From: Psychrobium sp051201665 | GTDB taxonomy: Bacteria; Pseudomonadota; Gammaproteobacteria; Enterobacterales; Psychrobiaceae | Length of the DNA stretch: 64,000 bases | Assembly (NCBI RefSeq): GCF_051201665.1 | Contig: NZ_CP179210.1 | Coordinates: forward strand, 3,658,001 to 3,722,000 | Reading direction: 5' to 3' | In this document: positions 15,415-24,545 of the stretch, in pieces | How the letters are laid out: the number at the start of each line of letters is the position of its first letter | Position numbering within the stretch: the stretch's first letter is position 1 | Position numbers and translations under genes: made by a program | Notes under the pieces: model-generated | What the model was told of the DNA's origin: nothing | Databases searched by the model: none | Seen by the model: the letters and a program-made list of their open reading frames with translations, nothing else

Positions 15415-17793
15415 CTACTGCTGAGCAAGTCGCTCTGTCAGTGCCTTAGCTGTTAATGGATAAGCAAGATAGTACCCTTGTCCCAATTCACAGCCAAACT
15501 CTTGTAAGATTTTCAATTGCTGTGGCTGCTCAATTCCTTCTGAAACAACTTTAGTACCCAATTTATTAGTCATTGCGATAATGGCTTCGTACAATACTTT
15601 TCCGTCATCAGATGCGGTTATGTTGGCAATAAACTGCTTGTCAATTTTAAGGTAATCAACACCTAGTTTTTTTATGTGGATTAGTGATGAATACCCTGTA
15701 CCAAAATCATCAATGGCTAACTCAATGCCAAGCTTTTTTAAACGCGCTATTTTAGATATCACGAGTGGAGAAGGCTCAACTAACAACTGCTCACTTACTT
15801 CAAAAATAAGATGCTGAACATTTGTTTCGTTTTTCTCAAGATCGACTAACCACTGTTCACTATGACGTCCATTATCAGTGTATTGACGTAGCGATGTGTT
15901 AACACTAACTTTAAAAGAATGATTATGCAGCTGAACCCATTCAAGTGATTGTTTACTTGCTTGGTTAATAACCCACTGCGTTAACGGAAAAATTAACCCG
16001 CGGTCATCACTTAGCGCAATAAAGTCTTCTGGGTACAACATCCCTCTTGTCGGGTGTAACCACCGCACTAACGCTTCAGCGACGATAATTTTTCCAGTCG
16101 TTAAATCGACAATAGGTTGATAATATAAGACCAGTTCATCATTTTTTATAGCACGGCGTAAGTCTTCACTTAATATATGGCGTTCATTCGCTTCTTCTCT
16201 CATTTCTTGAGTAAAATAGCTAAAACGATCTCGCCCAGACTCTTTTGCTTGATACATTGCTTGGTCGGCATTCTTCATCAATACATCAAGTGTGAGTCCG
16301 TCTTGTGGGAAAAACGTAACACCAATACTTGCCGATATATGGGCAATGTCTGACTTTAACTTAAATCCTTTTGTTAACACCTGCAGTATATGGCTTGCGA
16401 TCTTCTCAACACCTTGTTGGCCTTCAACATTATTAAGTAAAACAACAAACTCATCGCCGCCTAAACGCGCAACAGAATCACTTGCCCTCACGCATGACTG
16501 AATGCGTTTTGATGCTTCAATTAATAGTAAATCACCGGCATCATGTCCAAGTGTGTCATTAACTTCTTTAAATCTATCTAAATCTAGAAACATCAATGCA
16601 AAAGATTGCTGATTGCGTTGGGCATTACTAATAGCCACGTTGATATGAACGGCACTTAATTCACGATTGGGAAGGCAAGTTAATGCGTCATAGTTTGCTT
16701 GTTGCCATATCAGCTTATTGGCGCGATCGCGCTCGATGGCAATTGATGCTAAATGAGCCGACTGCTCAATCAAACGAAATTCAATTTCCTGAGGTTTACG
16801 GATCTCTCTATGATAAATAGCAAAGGTACCTAACACTTGCCCATCACTGGCTAGTATAGGTTCAGACCAACATGCTTTGACTTGTGCTTGTTCTGCTAGC
16901 GGTAAAAAGTTAGCCCAGTATGCATGTGAAAAAATATCACTCACTATGACTCGCTCTGCTAGCGCAGCAGCGGTTCCACATGAACCGACACCATGCCCAA
17001 TTTCTAAGCCAATAAGTGCTTTATTATAAACATCAGGTAATGATGGCCCATAGCAACGTGTAACCTTTTCACCAATTTCATCTAACAGTAAAATGCTACA
17101 AATCATGTCTGGAAATTCACGTTCAACACCTTCAATCATTTCATGAAAGGTCGATTTCAGCGGCGTTCCATTTGCTACTAACTCCAATGCATGACTACGT
17201 AAACCACTCAATTGGTCTCTACTTTGCAATTTATTTGATAAATCACGCCACGCTTTTTTCTGAGCACGTAGTCCATGAGACTCTTGTTCGAGTTGCACAT
17301 TAAGAAATTCATTTTCTACAATTTTTGCCAAATCACTTAATAGCTGAATCTTTTGAGCAGAAACCTTGTCTGGCTTTGTATCCAACGTACACAAGGCGCC
17401 AACAACCTCACCGTTATAGGTAAGCGGAACCCCAACATAACAACGAAATTTAGGCGAGTTTACGACATAATTGAGATGATGAACGTTCTCATCTAATAAG
17501 GTGTCTTCAATAACTGTCGGTAATGTGTTTCGAATAGCAAAATTACAAATAGACTGATCACGAGTACTTTCATACGGCACATTATCGTGGGTAGATTTAG
17601 CCCAAATACGTTCTTTATCAACTAAGTTAACAAAGGCGTATGGCATCTCCATTAATGCCATAGCTAACCGAACAATTCGATCGAATCGTTCTTCAGGTAA
17701 CGTATCTAATAACTTGAGATCAGATACGGCAGTACTACGTGCCCTATCTTTCATCGACGCTATTTTACTATTACTCATCAATATGTTCTCCAC
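15415..17793 (-). CDS. GAF-GAF-GGDEF-EAL cyclic-di-GMP protein
   Basis: A 792-residue cytoplasmic signalling protein without membrane segments. Order: GAF 1 (about 30-165, with the CNFAIRNTLP and VGVPLTYNGEVVGALCTLD hallmarks), a coiled linker, GAF 2 (about 190-355, GVGSCGTAAALAERVIVSDI), GGDEF (about 365-525, intact RLGGDEFVVLL) and EAL (about 540-785, AEALVRWLHP, DDFGTGYSSL and EGIEQ). Both catalytic signatures look complete, so it could make and break c-di-GMP under control of small-molecule binding to GAF. The second start MSNSK (residue 6) is also possible. Confidence 0.93.
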   Translation of the reverse strand: MENILMSNSKIASMKDRARSTAVSDLKLLDTLPEERFDRIVRLAMALMEMPYAFVNLVDKERIWAKSTHDNVPYESTRDQSICNFAIRNTLPTVIEDTLLDENVHHLNYVVNSPKFRCYVGVPLTYNGEVVGALCTLDTKPDKVSAQKIQLLSDLAKIVENEFLNVQLEQESHGLRAQKKAWRDLSNKLQSRDQLSGLRSHALELVANGTPLKSTFHEMIEGVEREFPDMICSILLLDEIGEKVTRCYGPSLPDVYNKALIGLEIGHGVGSCGTAAALAERVIVSDIFSHAYWANFLPLAEQAQVKACWSEPILASDGQVLGTFAIYHREIRKPQEIEFRLIEQSAHLASIAIERDRANKLIWQQANYDALTCLPNRELSAVHINVAISNAQRNQQSFALMFLDLDRFKEVNDTLGHDAGDLLLIEASKRIQSCVRASDSVARLGGDEFVVLLNNVEGQQGVEKIASHILQVLTKGFKLKSDIAHISASIGVTFFPQDGLTLDVLMKNADQAMYQAKESGRDRFSYFTQEMREEANERHILSEDLRRAIKNDELVLYYQPIVDLTTGKIIVAEALVRWLHPTRGMLYPEDFIALSDDRGLIFPLTQWVINQASKQSLEWVQLHNHSFKVSVNTSLRQYTDNGRHSEQWLVDLEKNETNVQHLIFEVSEQLLVEPSPLVISKIARLKKLGIELAIDDFGTGYSSLIHIKKLGVDYLKIDKQFIANITASDDGKVLYEAIIAMTNKLGTKVVSEGIEQPQQLKILQEFGCELGQGYYLAYPLTAKALTERLAQQ

Positions 17794-17962
17794 GATTGCT
17801 CAGTCACTATAAATTGAAAACCGTTGCAGTATTATATAAGAATATTGCCATTGCATGACGGCAACACACCTAAACTTTAGTCTTAAGAACTGAGTACCTT
17901 ATGACATTAGTACTAATTTGTTACGCTCATGGCAAGGACAAAGAGACCATACCAGCAAATTA

Positions 17963-18928
17963 CTAACTTCGTGACACATCAAAACTAATAACATCTCGAA
18001 TGTGCTTTTGCTGTAACGCCAACATAATTAATCGATCAATTCCCAGCGCAACACCTGCACAATTAGGCAATCCGTGTGCCAATGCTTCGATTAATCGATA
18101 ATCAATGGGTTGTTCAGTAAGCCCCTCTTTCAGCCGTTCTTTATTATCTTGCTTGAATCTCCCCAATTGCTCGTTTGCATCTTGAAGCTCATGGAATCCA
18201 TTCGCTAATTCTATGCCTTGATAATAAAATTCAAAGCGACGAGCGACTCGTTTATCAGCATGTTCAAGTTGAGCTAAGGCTGCTTGTGATGCAGGAAAGT
18301 TGTACACGGCAATAGGTTTTTCCAAACCTATTTTGGGTTCAATGACAAAGCAAAACAAGCACTGCAATAAAGTATCTTTATTGGACTCCGTTGCAACAAA
18401 ATCACCAAAGTCATAGGATAGAGCGACTTTTCTTATCACTTCAATGTCAGCGCTCAAGGGATCAAGTTCAAGATGTTGTATAAACAAATGCTGATAGGAA
18501 ATGATTTCACATTGCTGTGTGCTCAACACTGCTTGTAATAACTCATCAACCTCATCAATCAGTGTCATGTGATCATAGTTTGGTTGATACCATTCAAGCA
18601 TCGTAAATTCTGGATTATGGTGACGTCCCGATTCTTCATTGCGAAACGCTTTACTCATTTGATAAATGGCACCACTTCCAGCGCACAACAATCGTTTCAT
18701 GTGAAATTCAGGTGACGTTTGCATGTACAACTGCTTACCATCAGCAAACCCTGGCCCAACAAATGTTGTGTCAAACGTATGCAAGTGAACATCGGTGACT
18801 GTAGCTTGTGATAATGTCGGCGTTTCAACTTCCATCACTTGTCGCTTTTCAAAGAATTCGCGAATTTTCGCTATAATTTTTGCACGATTTTTTAACGTCG
18901 CTATTGATGCACTAGGTTGCCATTGCAT
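17963..18928 (-). CDS. epmA: EF-P (R)-beta-lysine ligase EpmA (PoxA/GenX)
   Basis: A 321-residue class II lysyl-tRNA-synthetase paralogue lacking the anticodon-binding domain, as usual for EpmA. Motif 2 is visible as FRNEESGRHHNPEFTMLEWY (about 97-116) and motif 3 as GVALGIDRLIML (about 290-301). It activates (R)-beta-lysine and attaches it to Lys34 of EF-P. It follows efp but a strong hairpin terminator lies between them, so expression may depend on read-through or its own promoter. Length matches the family. Confidence 0.95.
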   Translation of the reverse strand: MQWQPSASIATLKNRAKIIAKIREFFEKRQVMEVETPTLSQATVTDVHLHTFDTTFVGPGFADGKQLYMQTSPEFHMKRLLCAGSGAIYQMSKAFRNEESGRHHNPEFTMLEWYQPNYDHMTLIDEVDELLQAVLSTQQCEIISYQHLFIQHLELDPLSADIEVIRKVALSYDFGDFVATESNKDTLLQCLFCFVIEPKIGLEKPIAVYNFPASQAALAQLEHADKRVARRFEFYYQGIELANGFHELQDANEQLGRFKQDNKERLKEGLTEQPIDYRLIEALAHGLPNCAGVALGIDRLIMLALQQKHIRDVISFDVSRS

Positions 18929-18942
18929 AGTATTTTCCTCAT

Positions 18943-18978
18943 AAAAAAACCCGATTAAGCTTTCGCTTAATCGGGTTT
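18943..18978 (-). terminator. Intrinsic terminator behind efp
   Basis: On the minus strand, AAACCCGATTAAGC pairs perfectly with GCTTAATCGGGTTT (14-bp stem, 4-nt loop) followed by seven T. It lies between efp and epmA, where it should reduce read-through into epmA. Confidence 0.9.
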
Positions 18979-18993
18979 ATAGGGCAATAAGAA

Positions 18994-19563
18994 TTACTTG
19001 CTTACGCGAGAAACATATTCACCAGTACGAGTATCAACTTTTAACACTTCGCCAATTTGAATAAATAGCGGAACGCGAACTACAGCGCCAGTGCTAAGCG
19101 TTGCTGGTTTACCACCAGTACCTGCTGTATCGCCTTTTAAACCAGGATCTGTTTCAGTCACTTCTAACTCTACAAAGTTCGGTGGTGTAACGATGATTGG
19201 GTTTCCGTTGAACAACGTAATGATACATTCGTCTTGCTCAACTAACCATTTAGTTGCATCGCCAACCGCTTTAGCGTCAGCAACAATTTGCTCAAATGAT
19301 TCATTGTTCATGAAGTGCCAAAACTCACCATCGTTGTAAAGGTAAGAAAGATCACATTCCATCACGTCAGCAACTTCAAAAGACTCACCAGACTTGATTG
19401 TCTTTTCTAATACTTTACCAGTAATTAATTTACGAATTTTTACGCGGTTGAAAGCTTGGCCTTTACCTGGTTTTACGGTTTCGTTCTCGATGATTGTGCT
19501 TGGCTCACCTTCAAACATTAACTTTAAACCATTTTTAAATTCATTCGTGCTAACTGTAGCCAT
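18994..19563 (-). CDS. efp: Translation elongation factor P
   Basis: A 189-residue EF-P with three beta-barrel domains. The modified lysine is Lys34 in VKPGKGQAF, matching the presence of epmA and epmB on either side. The C-terminal domain has the VPLFIQIGEVLKVDTRTGEYVSR signature. EF-P relieves ribosome stalling at polyproline stretches. The gene is divergent from epmB across about 160 bp, and is followed by a strong terminator. Confidence 0.98.
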   Translation of the reverse strand: MATVSTNEFKNGLKLMFEGEPSTIIENETVKPGKGQAFNRVKIRKLITGKVLEKTIKSGESFEVADVMECDLSYLYNDGEFWHFMNNESFEQIVADAKAVGDATKWLVEQDECIITLFNGNPIIVTPPNFVELEVTETDPGLKGDTAGTGGKPATLSTGAVVRVPLFIQIGEVLKVDTRTGEYVSRVSK

Positions 19564-19725
19564 GACTTCCTCATTATTTTTCTGAGCGCAGTGCTCATTT
19601 TCAGTATTATTTATCTTAAAAAGTGGAGACTACCTTACAGCCAATTCTAATAATTGCTATAGTCCACTCATCATTAAATTTTTAATCAGCCGATTCTACC
19701 TGATTAATTGCCAATCTAAAAACAA

Positions 19726-20754
19726 ATGCCGCAGATAGTCGTTCAAAATATCATTCCACATCAAAGTTCTTGGCAAAAAGAGCTGGGGCAAGTCTTTACT
19801 GATCCCGAAAAGCTATTGCAATACTTAGCGATTGATCCCACAGAATACCAAGCTTCTTTTAAGGCCCGTAAACTTTTCCCAGTGAGAGTACCAGTACCAT
19901 TTGCCAATCGCATGGTGCAAGGTGATATTAATGATCCTCTGTTAAAACAGGTCATGACATCCAGTGACGAATTTATTACGCAAGCAGGGTTTAGTGATGA
20001 TCCTTTAGAGGAACAAGATACACCCGTTCCAGGGCTATTACACAAATACGATAACCGTGTATTACTCATGCTTAGAACAGCCTGTGCCGTCAATTGCCGC
20101 TATTGCTTTAGACGTCACTTTCCGTATCAAGACAACAGCGTTAATCAACAAGGCATTAACGAAGCACTTGATTACATCAGCGCGCATCCAAAAATTAATG
20201 AAGTGATCCTTTCTGGCGGCGACCCGCTGATGGCTAATGACAATCATATAATCCGGTTAATAGAGTCGTTATCAACTAATCCTAATATCACTAGATTGCG
20301 AATTCATACACGTTTACCCGTCGTTATTCCGTCGCGGATAACTGATGAGCTATTAAATGCCCTTAAAACGGCTCCTTTCAATGTAATTATGGTGATGCAT
20401 ATCAATCACGGTAATGAGATTGATACCGAAGTAGCAACAATGGCGCAATCGTTAAAAGCGGCTAATGTAACTTTATTAAATCAAGCCGTATTACTTAAAG
20501 ATATTAATGATGATGAATCGAGTCAGATTACATTAAATGAGAAATTATTCGCTGCGGGTATCATGCCTTATTACTTACACCTACTCGACAAAGTAAATGG
20601 CGCGGTACATTTTGATGTTCCTGAGAAATCAGCGATCAACTTAATGCATCAACTTTACCGACAACTTCCTGGTTTTCTCGTACCAAAGTTAGTGCGCGAA
20701 ATAGGTGGGGAAGCCCACAAAACACCAATTGATTTAGGATTGATGCCCAATTAG
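19726..20754 (+). CDS. epmB: EF-P beta-lysylation protein EpmB (lysine 2,3-aminomutase-like)
   Basis: A 342-residue radical SAM enzyme of the KamA family. The iron-sulfur cluster motif is C-AVN-C-RY-C (about 118-125), followed by FRRHFPY typical of EpmB, and the LSGGDPLM glycine motif (about 163-170). It converts (S)-lysine to (R)-beta-lysine, the substrate of EpmA. It lacks the long C-terminal extension of clostridial KamA, as EpmB does. Divergent from efp; the two promoters must share the 19564-19725 gap. Confidence 0.95.
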   Translation: MPQIVVQNIIPHQSSWQKELGQVFTDPEKLLQYLAIDPTEYQASFKARKLFPVRVPVPFANRMVQGDINDPLLKQVMTSSDEFITQAGFSDDPLEEQDTPVPGLLHKYDNRVLLMLRTACAVNCRYCFRRHFPYQDNSVNQQGINEALDYISAHPKINEVILSGGDPLMANDNHIIRLIESLSTNPNITRLRIHTRLPVVIPSRITDELLNALKTAPFNVIMVMHINHGNEIDTEVATMAQSLKAANVTLLNQAVLLKDINDDESSQITLNEKLFAAGIMPYYLHLLDKVNGAVHFDVPEKSAINLMHQLYRQLPGFLVPKLVREIGGEAHKTPIDLGLMPN

Positions 20755-20826
20755 CAGACTTTTCACTAGCGTCAAAAAGTCGCTGCGCTATAATGCGCTC
20801 AAATTGTAATTATCACTGAGATCGTT

Positions 20827-21159
20827 ATGTCACACACATCGTTATTTGAAGCGCTAACAGAAAATATTCGTTTAATTTACCGCCAGTCGATTGACGCGGA
20901 CAAAAAGATTGATGAGCTACGTCAACAAGACATGGCAAAATTTGCCGCTATTTTTGATGAGCAACAAGGCTTTACGACTAAAGCTAACCGCTTTACGCCA
21001 TATGCAGAAGAATTAGGACATGATCTTGTCGCGCTGCAACAAGGTAATCCAGATGATGTATCAGCAAATGTGCAGCCGCTAGTTTCAAAAATTGAAATCC
21101 AATTGCAGCTGCTACAAGTGTTTAAAAGTAACCTAAAAGCTAAACCTGACGCTTCTTAA
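20827..21159 (+). CDS. Small helical protein, possibly PriC-like
   Basis: A 110-residue all-helical protein. The pattern of FDEQQGFTTKANRFTPYAEELGHDLVALQQG followed by a long C-terminal helix recalls the PriC/replication restart primosome family, which is poorly conserved. The match is to pattern and length, not to a diagnostic motif. It has its own start 72 bp after epmB and converges on the next gene at a hairpin terminator. Confidence 0.4.
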   Translation: MSHTSLFEALTENIRLIYRQSIDADKKIDELRQQDMAKFAAIFDEQQGFTTKANRFTPYAEELGHDLVALQQGNPDDVSANVQPLVSKIEIQLQLLQVFKSNLKAKPDAS

Positions 21160-21170
21160 ACATCAGGCTT

Positions 21171-21197
21171 ATATGCCAGTTGAACCAACTGGCATAT
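21171..21197. terminator. Hairpin between convergent genes
   Basis: ATATGCCAGTT-gaacc-AACTGGCATAT, 11-bp perfect stem centred between two convergent genes. There is no long T-run on either side, so termination efficiency is uncertain. Confidence 0.65.
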
Positions 21198-21201
21198 CGC
21201 G

Positions 21202-21618
21202 TTAAGCAGCTTGTTGGCCAGCATTATCCATCGCGAATGCCGCCATAATTTGTGATTGGCGCTCTACTAACGTATCGCTAATAAAACAAATACGATCGCC
21301 TGTTTTATGCTGTCCCATAATGCCAGGAATTTGTTGTGCTAATACGTCGTCATCTTCGCTCAAAGCGTATAGTGCAATTTCTTCACCAGGAATAGAATCA
21401 AGTGCTTCATATGCACCAGTACCAACCGGCGTTAAATTGATATCGTTATCAATAATCTCCCCACCAGCTAACGCGCAGTAAATTTCTTCACCTGAGAATT
21501 CACTTTTGATAACCATATATTGAACATGACCTTCGTGCTCTAGGCCTAAGCTGTTTAAAACCATTTGATCTGTTTCTACACTAGCGCGAGCGTTTGCTGC
21601 AATTTCACTTTTAAACAT
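21202..21618 (-). CDS. Hypothetical 138-residue acidic protein
   Basis: I do not recognise a family. The product is soluble, acidic and without signal peptide or membrane helices. It contains alternating strands and helices with EGHVQYMVIKSEFSGEEIYCALAGG in the first half and an Ala-rich end. A good ribosome site (AAGGAT) precedes the ATG at 21618. Stand-alone gene between two terminators. Confidence 0.6.
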   Translation of the reverse strand: MFKSEIAANARASVETDQMVLNSLGLEHEGHVQYMVIKSEFSGEEIYCALAGGEIIDNDINLTPVGTGAYEALDSIPGEEIALYALSEDDDVLAQQIPGIMGQHKTGDRICFISDTLVERQSQIMAAFAMDNAGQQAA

Positions 21619-21769
21619 AATAATATCCTTGGTTCATGTGTCAGAAAATGGACTTCACACTGACAAGTTATAGATATTTTTAATAAAGCAAATGCAATGC
21701 CAACTTATATCGAATTATTTAGATCCAAAAAGATCAACAGCTTAATTAATTTTTTAGCATGTCAAAAAA

Positions 21770-21801
21770 CAAAAAACGGCAACAATGGTCATTGTTGCCG
21801 T
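21770..21801 (-). terminator. Intrinsic terminator of the DUF3016 gene
   Basis: On the minus strand ACGGCAACAAT pairs with ATTGTTGCCGT around a 4-nt loop and is followed by a T-rich run. It sits 25 bp behind the DUF3016 stop. Confidence 0.85.
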
Positions 21802-21826
21802 CAATAAATTGGAAGCAGATAGAAAT

Positions 21827-22330
21827 TTAATGTGCTAATTCATTACGCATCCACTTCTTTAACATCGCTTTTTCATAACCTAAGAATTTAGACGCTGTCA
21901 TTGGTGAGCCCATATTAAACGCAATATCTCTGAAGCGTTTTCTTTGTTCTTTAATGACTTTTCCTTGTTGATCCACCAGCGAGTATTGAATATCAATCAT
22001 GGGCGGGTAAATACTTTTGACAACTCGAATATCGTTTCCGGCGCCCATCATAGGCCTGATGTCTCCAGCAAGATCTAAATCATAAATCTTAAGCGTGATA
22101 GACTCACCGGTATTGAGGAACTTAGGGAGTTGTTGCTGCATATAGCTTTCAAGATCTTTAATGACCCTTGCACGGTAACGTTTTTTGTTGCTATTAGCAC
22201 TATCTACATCACGAAATTTTTCTGGCTTGATCCAATCGATCGACACAGGATCATCATTTTCACTTGCCTGAGCTTGATTAAATATTAATGTTGAACACAA
22301 CACTAATCCGGTCACTAAAGGCTTAATCAT
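21827..22330 (-). CDS. DUF3016 family exported protein
   Basis: A 167-residue protein with a Sec signal peptide (cleavage near QAQASEN, about residue 22). The mature part follows the DUF3016 pattern: VSIDWIKPEKFRDVDSAN, KRYRARVIKDLESYMQ, ITLKIYDLDLAGDIRP and RVVKSIYPPMIDIQYSLVDQQGKVI. Probably periplasmic; family function is unknown. Length is usual. The gene is monocistronic with its own terminator. Confidence 0.88.
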   Translation of the reverse strand: MIKPLVTGLVLCSTLIFNQAQASENDDPVSIDWIKPEKFRDVDSANSNKKRYRARVIKDLESYMQQQLPKFLNTGESITLKIYDLDLAGDIRPMMGAGNDIRVVKSIYPPMIDIQYSLVDQQGKVIKEQRKRFRDIAFNMGSPMTASKFLGYEKAMLKKWMRNELAH

Positions 22331-22526
22331 ATTATGCCTCCTTAAATTTTGTGGTTTACGTCGTTGAGTTGCTGGCTAATAACGATGAATTTTACGTTAC
22401 TAAACTCAAATGGCTCTAGGATAGAGCGACAAATAATACAAAAGTTCCACTGAATATCAGCTTAAATACTTTTGAGCTGCTCACACATCATTCAATTTAA
22501 ATTAATCCCCCACAACTTATAGATTA

Positions 22527-23402
22527 GGGCGTGTTGAACTTTTAAGCCTAGTTTTTGAACAGCATAGTAACTTGGTATAATAATTTCTCCAAAAACAAAA
22601 ACACCAAAGAAACTATGCCGCGAACAATGCTATCAAATGAACAGTGGAAAAAGCTATCTAATCTTATGATTTTTACAGGGTCGTGTTTATCAAAAATGTG
22701 ACCACAGAAAAGCGTTTGAGGGAATTCTTTATAGGATGCGAACAGGCGGCCCATGGCGTGATATACCTGATTACTTCGGTGATTGGAGCGCTATTTATCG
22801 GCGATTTAATCTCTGGTCTAAGAAAGGTATTTTGGTCTCAGTATTTAGGGCATTGAAAAATGACCCCGATCTCGAATGGGTATTTATTGATGGCACCATT
22901 GTTAAAGCACACCAGCATTGCGCTGGTGCGGCCACCGACAACACTCAATCCATTGGTAAAAGTGTGGCTGTAAATACAACAAAAATTCACATGGCGGTTG
23001 ATAGTTATGGATTGCCCATTGAATTTACCCTAACAGGTGGTGAGGTTGATGATAGTAAAGAAGCGATAAACCTTATCGATTTACTACCAAGTTGTGGGTA
23101 CATTATTGCTGATAAAGGATATGACAGTGAAACTATTAGAGAACAAATTAGGGATAAATTATCATTACCCGTTATCCCGAGAAAACAAAATTCAAAGGTT
23201 GGGAATACTGATATAGACTGGTGTTTATACAAATACTGCCACTTAGTTGACAATGTTTTTACTCGCCTAAAACAATATCGAGGTATTGCGACAAGATATG
23301 ACAAGCTGCAAGTAAATTATGAAAGCACAGTCGCCTTAGGATGCAGTATGATTTGGTTATCCATGAGTGTATAAATTATGAACTCAAAAGATCAACAGAA
23401 CA
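22527..23402 (+). mobile_element. IS5-type (IS427-like) insertion sequence, frameshifted
   Basis: Imperfect inverted ends, GGGCGTGTTGAACTTTTAAG at 22527 and CTCAAAAGATCAACAGAACA ending at 23402, bound a transposase gene. The right end closely resembles the ends of the 360-bp element at 35118-35477. Ends are degenerate and no clear target duplication was found, so exact borders are approximate. Transposition is doubtful given the broken reading frame. Confidence 0.75.
22615..23374 (+). pseudogene. IS5 family transposase, +1 frameshift
   Basis: The frame from ATG 22615 encodes MPRTMLSNEQWKKLSNLMIFTG, the usual start of this transposase, then runs into stops. The continuation GRVYQKCDHRKAFEGILYRM lies in the next frame and leads into the main part (MRTGGPWRDIPDYF, FIDGTIVKAHQHCAGA with catalytic Asp, IADKGYDSE with the second Asp, and a C-terminal VFTRLKQYRGIATRYDK with the Glu replaced by Val before the signature). 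Removing one G of the GGG at 22678-22680 restores the frame. A programmed +1 shift is possible but no classic slippery site is seen. Confidence 0.75.
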
Positions 23403-23548
23403 TTAGGATAACGCAGGAGCAGTTATCGGGAATGACTTAACGACACATCTTATGCCTAGTATTTGGCACGCTTCTCGACTTGCTGAAATCGAGCATCTTC
23501 ATGTAGCTTGGGTATATAAACCAGCACCATTATCCGGCAAGGTCTCTT

Positions 23549-24545
23549 ATGAAAGCTATTTTGTTATTATCATTACTCGTTGCTCAAACACTCTCTATTT
23601 ACAGTCGATGCATCGACAACTAACAAGGAAAAATGGATTTCGATCACCATCGATAATGACGCCTTTGTCGGTAACGATAGTGGTTATTCAAATGGATTAT
23701 TCGTTTCAACATTTGAAGTGAATGAAAAGCCTTCAAAAACGCCAGACAATGATTTTTGGGTTTCGTCGCTCATGTGGAGCATGCCACAAGACAATTTTAC
23801 TCTAACAGCAAACGCCTATTCATTTGGTCAATCACTTAATACGCCAAGCGATATTAAAATAGAAAATCCAGACTCAAATGAATTACCCTATTCGGCCATT
23901 CTAGCGATGTCTAATAGTTATATCACCGTCACTCCAGACTATGCGGATCTGGCTACCACCACACTTGGTGTTGTCGGTCCCATGGCATTGGGTGAAGAAG
24001 TACAAACTTTTGTTCATAAGATTCTTGGCGCCAATGAGCCGCAAGGTTGGGATACTCAAATAAAAAATGAGGTGGTATTTGAATTAAGCCGCGCCAGAAG
24101 TTATCGCGTTTGGCACACACAAGATAACAATTTTGATGTACTAGTGAATGGCAGAGCGCCACTCGGCACCATCGAAACAGCGTTAGATGTTGGCACTTTC
24201 CTGCGCTATGGTAACAATCTCGATAAATCTCATGCGACAACATTATTGTCTGCCGCTAGGATTTCGAATCCGATTGCAGTAGATGGTTGGTATTTCTTCT
24301 TAGGCTCTCGCGTTGGTTATATGTTGAATCATATTGCGATTGACGGCAACACATATCGAGACTCGCGATCTATCGATTATCAAAGCCAGTATGTCAGCCT
24401 AACAACTGGATTTGCATATACGTGGCATGACATCTCCATTACTTTTGCTATCAATGACTTCAACATATTAGAAGACAGCGAGTAAGAACAAGCCCTCGCT
24501 GACTTAACGGAATTTGGCACCATTAGCTTTTCTTGGAAAATATAA
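23549..24545 (+). pseudogene. Lipid A deacylase LpxR-like gene, two lesions
   Basis: The main frame (23580-24485) matches the LpxR/DUF2219 outer-membrane family: KEKWISITIDNDAFVGNDSGYSNGL at the start (Asn/Asp cluster), GVVGPMALGEEVQ and the helix region after it, and alternating beta strands. LpxR removes the 3'-acyloxyacyl chain of lipid A. The signal peptide MKAILLLSLLVAQTLS (ATG 23549) is in another frame; the frames join if one base is lost near TATTTAC. The main frame stops at TAA 24483, yet reading on gives EQALADLTEFGTISFSWKI and a stop, a proper final beta strand ending in an aromatic/hydrophobic residue. So it carries both a frameshift and a nonsense change. Confidence 0.7.

Noticed and set aside
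23452..23721. 89-codon frame in front of the LpxR-like gene
   Set aside because: It is in a third frame overlapping the signal peptide and body of the LpxR-like pseudogene and shows no features.
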